Below are positions 46,626-54,440 of a DNA stretch of 64,000 bases, in pieces; positions within the stretch are counted from its first letter, which is position 1; every line of letters starts with the position of its first letter. The stretch spans positions 120,727 through 184,726 of the forward strand of contig CAIVPX010000052.1 of NCBI GenBank assembly GCA_903907905.1, in the 5' to 3' direction. The notes beneath the pieces are model-generated. The model searched no databases and was not told where the DNA came from. It saw only the letters and a list, made by a program, of their open reading frames with translations. This stretch comes from an uncultured bacterium. Lineage in GTDB: Bacteria > Pseudomonadota > Gammaproteobacteria > Burkholderiales > Burkholderiaceae_E. The translations under genes were made by a program, and so were the position numbers.

Positions 46626-47414
46626 ATGCACGTTCGAAATGTGGCGAAGGAGCGCCTCGAAGCCGGGGAAGTCGCCTTAGGTGTTGGCCTCAGGCAAGCC
46701 CGAACCGCCGACACCGGCAAGTTGATGCGAACGGCCGGCTTTGACTGGCTGTTCATCGATATGGAGCACAACTCGATGGATCTGGACACGGCAGTTCAGA
46801 TCTCCGTCGCTGCGCAAGACGCCGGGGTGACCCCGATCGTTCGCGTCCCCGGTTGGGAGAGGTTTCACGCGACCCGAGCCCTGGACGGCGGCGCCCAAGG
46901 CATCGTCGTGCCCCATGTCGACACCCCCGAGCTTGCGGCAGAAATGGTGGCGCACTGCAAGTACCCGCCACTTGGAAAGCGGTCGGTCACCTCGGCGCTA
47001 CCACAGATCGATTTTCGAGGCGGGCCGCTTCAGGAAGTCACCGAGGCCTTGAATCAATCAGGGCTACTGGCCGTCATGATTGAAACCCCGCTCGCAGTCG
47101 CTAATGCAGAGCGCATCGCGGCGGTTCCCGGCGTGGATATCCTCCTGGTCGGCTTCAGCGATCTGTCCATGGAAATGGGCATCCCCGGCCAGGTTGACGG
47201 ACCCGAGATGCAAGCGGTGGCGGAACGCGTGGTCGAGGCCGCGACTCGACACGGAAAGTTTGCGGGCTTCGGCGGAATCGGCTCAATGGAAGTGATGGAG
47301 CGGTTCATCGCCTCGGGCATGCGCTTCGTCCTGTGCGGCAGTGACCTCACCATTTTTCTCAGTGCCGCCAAGGAGCGAACCGCCCGCCTGCGGCAGGGCA
47401 CCACCACCGCCTGA
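46626..47414 (+). CDS. HpcH/HpaI-family aldolase
   Basis: 262-residue class II pyruvate aldolase-type enzyme, cleaving or forming 4-hydroxy-2-keto acids. Landmarks: FDWLFIDMEHNSMDL (His48 region), IVRVPGWERFHATRALDGGAQGIVVPHVDTPELA, and the metal ligands Glu153 (MIETPLAVAN) and Asp179 (VGFSDLSMEMG). It has GGAGG 7 nt before the ATG and follows the ABC ATPase by 46 nt, so the transported compound may be metabolised to a 2-keto-4-hydroxy acid. The gene converges with hydantoinase B (13 nt gap). Confidence 0.92.
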   Translation: MHVRNVAKERLEAGEVALGVGLRQARTADTGKLMRTAGFDWLFIDMEHNSMDLDTAVQISVAAQDAGVTPIVRVPGWERFHATRALDGGAQGIVVPHVDTPELAAEMVAHCKYPPLGKRSVTSALPQIDFRGGPLQEVTEALNQSGLLAVMIETPLAVANAERIAAVPGVDILLVGFSDLSMEMGIPGQVDGPEMQAVAERVVEAATRHGKFAGFGGIGSMEVMERFIASGMRFVLCGSDLTIFLSAAKERTARLRQGTTTA

Positions 47415-47427
47415 CCCGGGACTTAGC

Positions 47428-49491
47428 TTAGCCCGCAAACCCGTTCGGCACGGTGGGTGTGGGAACCGGTCGGATCAACACGCTATCCCCATCGCTCACG
47501 CCCAGCACCCTGCGCCCGTAGTCGTCCATCGGGACTTTTCCGGCCACGCCTGACCCGACCCGCACCCACGCGCGCAATGGTGCCGGATGCTTCCCGTACA
47601 TTTCAACGAAGTCGTCCGCCTTCAACCCCAAGTGCGCCGCATCGCTGGGGTCAAGCACCACAATGCGCCGACGGCCCTTGGCCCCCACATAAGGCTCAGA
47701 GGTGTCGTCGACGCGGACGCTCAGGTAGTGGCGTTGAGCAAGCAATTTGGCACGCAGTTGCGCGCTCGCCGGGTGGTCGACCTCGCCGCCCGATGAGAAC
47801 ACGACGCCATAGATGTCGGTGGCGGCCTCAAGCGACACATAGCCGCACTCGAGGTCGGACGCCACCGAGGCCGGATCGCGCTCAATCGGATCGCCATAGC
47901 CGCCCCCTCCCGAGGACTGGATCACGACCACATCGTCCCGGAAAATCGGGCGCCCTGAGACCTTTCCTGGCGTCTCAAAGCCGATCTGCGCGCCCTCCCG
48001 CTCAATCGATACCTGATAAGGCTTACCAGACCTTCCCCCAGATACCCCCCAAGGCGGAATGACAGCCCGGTCGCTCAGCACCGAGTACTGACCCTCTTCA
48101 CCCAACAGTCTGATCCGACGAACCATTCCAACACCGCCACGAAACCTGCCAGGCCCGCCGCCGTCTTCGCGCAGCCGGCAGCTTTCAACCAATAGCGGCA
48201 TTTCATTCTCGATCGACTCGACATTGTGAATGGACGGAAGGTTGCCGAAATCCACATTGACGAAGGCGCTCGGACCATCTGCATCGCTGAGCCCACCGTT
48301 ACCACCGGCGGGCGACTCATAGTAGACGTACTGGCGATCACGTCGAACATTCCAGCCGCCAATGGCATTGGGAAACGAACTCCCGCACAAGTCGCCGGAG
48401 ACTTTGTCAGGAATGATCTGCGCAAGCGCCCCCAGCGACACCGATACGGCACGCTTTCGCACCTCACCATGGGCCCCCGCCGGGGCATCCAGCGCCACGT
48501 TGAAAATGGATGCAGGAGGAGCCCTCAGGGTAATCGGCCGGAAGGCCCCCTCGTTCACGGAGCCTCCCGGATCGAGAATGGACTTGACCGCCACGAATAC
48601 CCCCGCGCCCGCCACTGCCAGAGAACTGTTCACGACGCCCGGCACCTGCGGGTTGGTGCCCTCGAAGTCGGCAATGATCTGATCACCCGCCACGGTGAGC
48701 TTCAGGCGAGCGAGAACGGGATCGAGCTTGCCCGCATTGAAAAATTCGAGATAGTCCTCGTAGTAATAGTCGCCATCGGGAAGTTCGCGGATCTTGTCGC
48801 GCAAGCGGCGCTCGGTACGATCAAGGTTGGTCGCCACCGCATCCGTCACGGTATCAGCACCATAACGGGCGACGAGCCTGCGAATACGCTCCTCGGCCAC
48901 CCGGCACGCGCCCAGCGATGCATTGAGATCGCCCTCACGCTCCTGAGGCACGCGCATGTTCGCCATCAGCAAGGCCATGGCCGCGCGATTGATCTTTCCC
49001 TTCTCGTAGATCTTGATGGGCGGAATCCGCACACCTTCCTGATAGATGTTCGTCGACAGGCCCGAGTAACTGCCCGGCACCATCCCACCGACGTCGACCC
49101 AGTGCGCCCGCACCGCGGGAAAAATCATGGCTTTGCCTGTCGCGTCAAAAACGGGCCAGAGCAAGGTCACATCGTTGAGGTGGGTTCCTCCCCGATAGGG
49201 ATCGTTCAGCAAAATGACATCGCCAGGCGAGACGTCGTCCTTGAAATCTTCAAACGCGCACCGTACGCCCCAAGGCAGCGGGAGCACATGGCCAGGATGG
49301 TCCCAGGACTGCGCGACCATCTGACCATCGGGCAAAAACAGTGCGCATGAAAAATCATCGAACTCATAAATAGCCGATGAATAGGAAGCACGGACGATGT
49401 TCGCCCGCATCTCCCGAACGATCGCAATGAGCCCTTCACAGATGACTTCCAGTGTGATCGGATCAACGGTGCGCACAGCTTGACTTGCCAC
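47428..49491 (-). CDS. Hydantoinase B/oxoprolinase-family protein with extra C-terminal barrel-like domain
   Basis: 687 residues; typical HyuB proteins are about 550-600. The HyuB part has DPITLEVICEGLIAIVREMRANIVRASYSSAIYEFDDFSC, PGDVILLNDPYRGGTHLNDVTL and GSFPNAIGG-type segments. Residues about 606-676 add a domain that reads like a double-psi beta-barrel of CDC48-N type: RRRIVVLDPSDAAHLGLKADD, AWVRVGSGVAGKVPMDDYGRRVLG, VSDGDSVLIRPV. With HyuA it should form an ATP-dependent amidohydrolase (N-methylhydantoinase, oxoprolinase) or carboxylase-like complex. It starts 29 nt after hyuA. The substrate is unknown. Confidence 0.9.
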   Translation of the reverse strand: MASQAVRTVDPITLEVICEGLIAIVREMRANIVRASYSSAIYEFDDFSCALFLPDGQMVAQSWDHPGHVLPLPWGVRCAFEDFKDDVSPGDVILLNDPYRGGTHLNDVTLLWPVFDATGKAMIFPAVRAHWVDVGGMVPGSYSGLSTNIYQEGVRIPPIKIYEKGKINRAAMALLMANMRVPQEREGDLNASLGACRVAEERIRRLVARYGADTVTDAVATNLDRTERRLRDKIRELPDGDYYYEDYLEFFNAGKLDPVLARLKLTVAGDQIIADFEGTNPQVPGVVNSSLAVAGAGVFVAVKSILDPGGSVNEGAFRPITLRAPPASIFNVALDAPAGAHGEVRKRAVSVSLGALAQIIPDKVSGDLCGSSFPNAIGGWNVRRDRQYVYYESPAGGNGGLSDADGPSAFVNVDFGNLPSIHNVESIENEMPLLVESCRLREDGGGPGRFRGGVGMVRRIRLLGEEGQYSVLSDRAVIPPWGVSGGRSGKPYQVSIEREGAQIGFETPGKVSGRPIFRDDVVVIQSSGGGGYGDPIERDPASVASDLECGYVSLEAATDIYGVVFSSGGEVDHPASAQLRAKLLAQRHYLSVRVDDTSEPYVGAKGRRRIVVLDPSDAAHLGLKADDFVEMYGKHPAPLRAWVRVGSGVAGKVPMDDYGRRVLGVSDGDSVLIRPVPTPTVPNGFAG

Positions 49492-49520
49492 GATGGATTT
49501 CCTTGTCGGACGCCGTCCGG

Positions 49521-51539
49521 TCAGATTCGTTCCAGCATCAGTTCGCCATGACCCAATACCACGGCCTTCCAGCCCGGTGCCATGACAGTCGTCGACCCAC
49601 TCTCCTCGATCACGGCAGGACCGATGATTTCCTCGCCCAACACCAGGCGATCGCGGCGGATCACCGGCGTTCGCATGTACGCCCCGTTGAAGTACACCTC
49701 TCGCCAGCGCATCACCGTATCTGCATGGCGCTCGCGCGCTTCAAGCTTGTCGAGTACGGGCCGGTCAACCAGCCCGATCGCGGTAATCCGGAAATTGACG
49801 ATCTCGACCGTGTCGCCTTCTCGGTGGCCAAAGCGTCGCTCATGCACATCCCTGAAATTCGTGATGAGGTGATCGGCCGATTCCCCTGACACATCAAGGT
49901 CGACATTCAACTCCCAACTCTGGCCCAGAAAGCGCATGCCAGCCGACCGACGCAACTGAATGCGCTCGCGCGCGACCCCCTCGGCAAGCAGATCGTTCAT
50001 CGCCCGCAACTCGATCTCCTGATAGGCCGCCTCGACCTTGGCCCACGAGTCGTTGGTCACGTTCATCGTGCGAGTTTTGACATAGTCACGGCGGATATCC
50101 GATATCAAGGAGCCGAATGCCGCGAAATTGCCGGGCCCCAAGGGCACCAGAACCCGTGGTATTTCGAGTTCCTCGGCGATCGCCACCGCATGCATGGGCC
50201 CCGCGCCGCCATAGGGAAGCAACGTGAAATCTCGCGGGTCGAATCCATTGGAAATGGAGACCTGCTTGATCGCCGACACCATGCGCGCAACAGCAATGCG
50301 AACGATGCCGTCGGCCAGCGTGATCTCATCCAGCCCGAGCCTGGCGGCAAGGGGCTTCAGGGCCGCCCGCGCAAGCTCTGGGTCGAGCGAGAGCCGTCCG
50401 CCTGCCAGTGGAGACTCGGCCGCCAGACGATTAAGCACCAGATTGGCATCGGTCACCGTCGGCTGTGTGCCACCGCGCCCGTAGCAAGCAGGGCCGGGCG
50501 AGGCCGCAGCAGACTGAGGCCCCACGGCAAGAATATCGCCGTCGTCGATCCATCCGATCGAGCCGCCGCCCGCGCCCACGGCATTGATCTCGATCTGCGG
50601 CGTACGGTTGGCATAGTCGGAAATTTTTTGCTCATTGGTCAGCGGAATTCGCAAGTTCTCAATGAGGCAGACATCGGTTGAGGTACCGCCCATATCGCAG
50701 GTGATGATGTTCGGTACCTCGAGTATCCCACCCAGATGAACCGCTGCCGCAACGCCACCCGCCGGTCCGGACAGAACCGTGACCACCGGTAACTGCGCAG
50801 CTCGCTCCGCCGTGGAGACACCACCGTTCGAGGTCATGATGTACAGGTCGCGCTGGAAGCCCTTTTTGGCCAGCGCAGCGCTAAGCCCCGAAAGGTAGCG
50901 CCGCATCAGTGGGCCAATGTAGGCGTTTAGCGCCGTGGTGTTGAAGCGCTCGTATTCCCTGAACTGTGGCAACACCTCAGACGAACAGGAGACAAACGCC
51001 TGTGGCCGCAGGCGCGCCAGCGCTTCCTTGGCAAGTTGCTCATGCTCAGGATTGATATACGAGTGCAGAAAACATACGGCCACGGCGAGATCGGACTGGT
51101 TGGGGAGTTGCTCGATCACGGCCTCGAGGTCGCTCATCTGGATTGGCGACAGAACCGTACCGTCGTATAAAAGGCGCTCTCCCACCTCGAGGGATCGGGT
51201 CCGAGGGATTAACGGCGGCTTTTTCTGGCTTCGTATGTTGTAGAGCACCGGCCGGTTTGTGCGGGCGATTTCGAGCACATCTCGAAAGCCCTTTGTCACC
51301 AACATCCATGAACGGGCACCTTTTCCCTCCAGGATCGCGTTGGTGCCGATCGTGACGCCATGCACGAAGCGCTCGACCTGTCTCAGATCGACCCTCAGCA
51401 AATCGAGTACGTCCAGTACCCCGATGGTGGGGTCGGCAGGCGTCGATGATGCCTTGGCGTAGGAAAACGCCTTCGCGACATCATCGTAAGCAACCGCGTC
51501 CGTGAACGTGCCGCCCACGTCGATACCGATCCAGAGCAT
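49521..51539 (-). CDS. Hydantoinase A/oxoprolinase-family protein
   Basis: 672-residue ATP-dependent subunit. It begins with the nucleotide-binding MLWIGIDVGGTFTDAVAYD, then HGVTIGTNAILEGKGA, VSCSSEVLPQFREYERFNTTALNAYIGPL, TVLSGPAGGVAAAVHLG and CDMGGTSTDVCLI. The active form is usually HyuA2B2. A Bug receptor gene on the same strand ends 289 nt upstream; a separate promoter for hyuA in that gap is possible. Members act on 5-oxoproline, N-methylhydantoin, acetophenone or acetone; which one applies here is open. Confidence 0.93.
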   Translation of the reverse strand: MLWIGIDVGGTFTDAVAYDDVAKAFSYAKASSTPADPTIGVLDVLDLLRVDLRQVERFVHGVTIGTNAILEGKGARSWMLVTKGFRDVLEIARTNRPVLYNIRSQKKPPLIPRTRSLEVGERLLYDGTVLSPIQMSDLEAVIEQLPNQSDLAVAVCFLHSYINPEHEQLAKEALARLRPQAFVSCSSEVLPQFREYERFNTTALNAYIGPLMRRYLSGLSAALAKKGFQRDLYIMTSNGGVSTAERAAQLPVVTVLSGPAGGVAAAVHLGGILEVPNIITCDMGGTSTDVCLIENLRIPLTNEQKISDYANRTPQIEINAVGAGGGSIGWIDDGDILAVGPQSAAASPGPACYGRGGTQPTVTDANLVLNRLAAESPLAGGRLSLDPELARAALKPLAARLGLDEITLADGIVRIAVARMVSAIKQVSISNGFDPRDFTLLPYGGAGPMHAVAIAEELEIPRVLVPLGPGNFAAFGSLISDIRRDYVKTRTMNVTNDSWAKVEAAYQEIELRAMNDLLAEGVARERIQLRRSAGMRFLGQSWELNVDLDVSGESADHLITNFRDVHERRFGHREGDTVEIVNFRITAIGLVDRPVLDKLEARERHADTVMRWREVYFNGAYMRTPVIRRDRLVLGEEIIGPAVIEESGSTTVMAPGWKAVVLGHGELMLERI

Positions 51540-51828
51540 GACTGCACCGCCTTTGGTTCAATGACCCTGTCAGTGAGGCGACACCAGCGCGCGCTGCCGC
51601 ATCAGCGCCGTGGTGTCAGTGAAGAACCCGCCCATTCTGTCAGGGAGATTCCGCTGGGGAAAGCCAATCGATCGTTTTGCAAAATGCGGATCGGAAATGT
51701 CCGAGCCGCCCCGCGGCAAAGCGCCTCCTCAGGGAGTCCGTCCAGAGGATCGCCGCCATAGGCGGGAGGGTTGATGGTCCTGGGCAGGAAAGACGATCGC
51801 GCCCCGAGTGACGAGGGTGAGTAGCGCT
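51540..51828. other. Intergenic stretch between Bug gene and hyuA
   Basis: 289 nt without a believable gene; short open frames here lack ribosome sites and family likeness. It may hold the hyuA promoter. No repeat, tRNA or hairpin with a T-run was seen. Confidence 0.5.
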
Positions 51829-52794
51829 TCAGTCGACCTGCGCACCCGAGGTCTTGACCACCTCGGCCCAGGTGAGCAGATCTGCGCGCAACATGGCGGC
51901 AAACTCTTCGGGGCTGCGCGCAAGCGCATCCGCTCCCTGCGAGCTGAACTTCTCGATCACCTCCTGCTGACGCAGCAGCGTATTGACATCCTGGTTGATC
52001 TTTCGGACGACCGGTGCTGGCGTGGCCCCCGGCGCAAACAAGCCGAACCACGGTGCAACGTCGAACTGGCGCAAACCTGCCTCGGCCAGGGTCTGAATCT
52101 GCGGAAATGTTGTTGAGCGCTGGCTACTGGTGACCGCAAGCGCACGAAGTTGCCCGCCCCGCAACAAGCCCGCGACCGAGGGAAGACTCGTGAACACCAT
52201 GTGGATTTGACCGCCCAGCAAATCCTGCATCGCGGGCGCAGCCCCCTTGTACGGGACATGCGTCAATTGTGTGCCGGTGTTCATGCCGAACATCACACCG
52301 AGCAAATGATTGACTGATCCGTTGCCCGCAGAGCCGAAGGTCAAGGCCCCCTTGCGCGCCAGATCGACAAGTTCGGCCACGCTCTTGAAGGGCGCATCCG
52401 GCCGCGCAACGAGCACGAAAGGCAGGGTCGCCATGGTGGCGACAGGCGCGAAATCCTTGACCGGATCAAACGGCAATCGTTTGTAAAGTGCGGGGTTGAT
52501 GGCGTGCGACCCCGCGTAACTCATCAGCAACACATGACCGTCAGGCGCGGACTGCGCCACCACTTCCATCCCGACGTTGCCGCCCGCGCCTGCGCGGTTT
52601 TCCACCACCACCGGCTGCCCCCATTTTTCGGCCAGCTTTTGGGCCATGACCCGTGCCAAGGCATCTGAGGCGCCTCCGGGGGTCTGGGGCACAACGATGC
52701 GAACGGTCTTGATCGGGAAATCCTGCGCCGACACGTACGGCGAGGCCAAAGCAATCCCACACAAACCCAGCAGGAAGACTGTGCGACGAAACAT
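51829..52794 (-). CDS. Bug/TctC-family periplasmic solute receptor
   Basis: 321-residue secreted receptor with signal peptide MFRRTVFLLGLCGIALA ending near VSAQD. Bug motifs: FPIKTVRIVVPQTPGGASD, VVVENRAGAGGNVGMEVV, PDGHVLLMSYAGSH (DGYTL becomes DGHVL), VPYKGAAPAMQDLLGGQ. ATG 52794 has AGAGGA 8 nt upstream and is preferred to an ATG at 52803 and a much longer reading from 53001. It precedes hyuA-hyuB on the same strand, suggesting it binds the same compound or a precursor (inference). Confidence 0.92.
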   Translation of the reverse strand: MFRRTVFLLGLCGIALASPYVSAQDFPIKTVRIVVPQTPGGASDALARVMAQKLAEKWGQPVVVENRAGAGGNVGMEVVAQSAPDGHVLLMSYAGSHAINPALYKRLPFDPVKDFAPVATMATLPFVLVARPDAPFKSVAELVDLARKGALTFGSAGNGSVNHLLGVMFGMNTGTQLTHVPYKGAAPAMQDLLGGQIHMVFTSLPSVAGLLRGGQLRALAVTSSQRSTTFPQIQTLAEAGLRQFDVAPWFGLFAPGATPAPVVRKINQDVNTLLRQQEVIEKFSSQGADALARSPEEFAAMLRADLLTWAEVVKTSGAQVD

Positions 52795-52990
52795 GGAAAG
52801 CATCCTCTCATCAAACCCATGGGCCCTACGAAATTCCAATCTAGCACGTTCGCCCTTGCAAGTTTCCGACCAGCCCATCCCAGCGAATAGAGGCGGTGCG
52901 GCGATCTCGACAGGGGCGCCAACTCCGCCAGACCGCCCGGGTAGGCCCCCGCGCTGCGCGAAAGCGGACGCGCCCGGGTAACATTCACGC
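52795..52990. promoter_or_regulatory. Divergent promoter region
   Basis: 196 nt between the Bug gene (leftward) and the Pro/Ala-rich protein gene (rightward). Promoters for both are expected; no sure consensus was seen. Confidence 0.3.
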
Positions 52991-54427
52991 ATGATCGACA
53001 AACTGTTTGAAGCCCTGGTCGCTCAGGGTTCACATGTGGTGCTGTCCAGCGACGGCCCCCTTGCGCTGCAGCGCAGTGCCGCACTCCTCACCCGCAAGCT
53101 GCTCGCCGAGGGGTCCGTGCGCGTTGAAAACGAGGCACCCGACGACACCCAGGCCCTGCTCGAGCACTTCAATCATATCGTCGACGGCATGACGGTCCGG
53201 CAGGCGATGAGCGCGCATTCCGCCGCAGCCCCCCAGGGCATCATCCTGCCGGTGCGGGTGCGGGCTGATCACGCGCCCGCCCGGATAACGCTGCTGGCCC
53301 GGCTCTGCAAGGCGCTGCCAGGCGCTGACATCCGACTCTTGCTCATCGTTGAAGACCAGGCTGCCGTCCGGGGCTGCGTCAAGGCCTTGGGCGATCGGGT
53401 CGTGCATGGCGAGATCGATCCGGCCGAGGCCCGGCATGCGCCGGTCCCTGCCGCGCGCGATCACGTCACCTCACCGAATGCTGAGGCTGAGGCCCCCCTG
53501 GTCGCTCCCGATGGCGCGCTGGCGCCGGTAGCCGCGGACATGGCGTCCGCGCAGGGTGAGGCCGCTGCCGCGCCCACCGATGCGCCCACCGATGCGTCCA
53601 CCGTTCAGGCCGCGCCGACCCTGATGGCCCGCATCGGTGAACAGGCCCGACTGCGGCCGCTGCGCTTTGCGCTGCTGGTAGCGGGCATCCCTGGCGCGCT
53701 CATTGCGCTGGTGCTGGCAGTGGGCATCTCGCTCGCTCCCAAGTCCCGCTCGACCGCGCCCCCGGCAGCCGAGCTCAAGGCCGTTGCCGTGCCTGCGCCG
53801 CCTGCAGCCGCATCGGCGCCCGCATCGGCACCCGTGGCGGCGCCCGCACGAGAGGGGTCTCGCGCTGCGCCAGACGCCAAGCCTGCCGCACCAAGCTCGA
53901 GCCCGAAACCCGCTGCGGCGTCGCCGGTCAATGCCGCGTCCGCTACGCCCGCCGCACCCCCTCCCACGGCGGCTGCGCCGGCCAAGGCCGCTACTCCGCC
54001 CGGGCCGGCTGCCTCGTCCGCCCCTGCGCCCCCCACGCCCCAGGGGTCCGTACCAGTGCCCGCCTCGGCAGCCGCGCCTGCGCCCCCGGCAGCCGCCAAC
54101 GCCGCGCCTGCAATGGCCGCTACAGCGCCCTTCGCGTGCTCGCCCCCCAGCAGCCCGCCGCCGCAGTTGCAGCCACGCAACCCGTCCAAGGACTCCGGCA
54201 TGGTGTACCTGATCAGCAATACCGTGCAAACGGTGTGCGTCACCGACGCGTCGGGCACCACCGTGCTGCACGAACTCACTCCCGATCAGGGAGGCCGCAG
54301 CTTTTTTGGCCGCGCACCCTGGCAGTTGCAGTCGCCCGGCCTGCGCGAGATTCAGGTGTTCTTCCAGGGCAGCCGCATCAATTTGCCCCGCACGGTGAGC
54401 GACCGGGTCGAACTGATCGAACGCTGA
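52991..54427 (+). CDS. Bitopic protein with degenerate ATPase-like N-domain, Pro/Ala-rich linker and RodZ-C-like periplasmic domain
   Basis: 478-residue protein of unknown function. Residues 1-~150 look like a cytoplasmic ATPase fold without its P-loop (HVVLSSDGPLALQRSAALL where a GxGKS would sit; RLLLIVED later). A single membrane helix follows (RFALLVAGIPGALIALVLAVGISLA, about residues 225-249). Then comes a ~140-residue linker almost wholly of Ala, Pro, Ser and Lys, which could span peptidoglycan. The last ~90 residues (HELTPDQGGRSFFGRAPWQL, IQVFFQGSRINLPRTVSD) resemble the DUF4115 domain of RodZ. The layout recalls DamX. No operon partner is close. Confidence 0.65.
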   Translation: MIDKLFEALVAQGSHVVLSSDGPLALQRSAALLTRKLLAEGSVRVENEAPDDTQALLEHFNHIVDGMTVRQAMSAHSAAAPQGIILPVRVRADHAPARITLLARLCKALPGADIRLLLIVEDQAAVRGCVKALGDRVVHGEIDPAEARHAPVPAARDHVTSPNAEAEAPLVAPDGALAPVAADMASAQGEAAAAPTDAPTDASTVQAAPTLMARIGEQARLRPLRFALLVAGIPGALIALVLAVGISLAPKSRSTAPPAAELKAVAVPAPPAAASAPASAPVAAPAREGSRAAPDAKPAAPSSSPKPAAASPVNAASATPAAPPPTAAAPAKAATPPGPAASSAPAPPTPQGSVPVPASAAAPAPPAAANAAPAMAATAPFACSPPSSPPPQLQPRNPSKDSGMVYLISNTVQTVCVTDASGTTVLHELTPDQGGRSFFGRAPWQLQSPGLREIQVFFQGSRINLPRTVSDRVELIER

Positions 54428-54440
54428 AGCTGGCTGGCCT

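Noticed and set aside
48226..49350. 374-residue frame antisense to hydantoinase B
   Set aside because: No family likeness; the opposite strand shows continuous hydantoinase B motifs.
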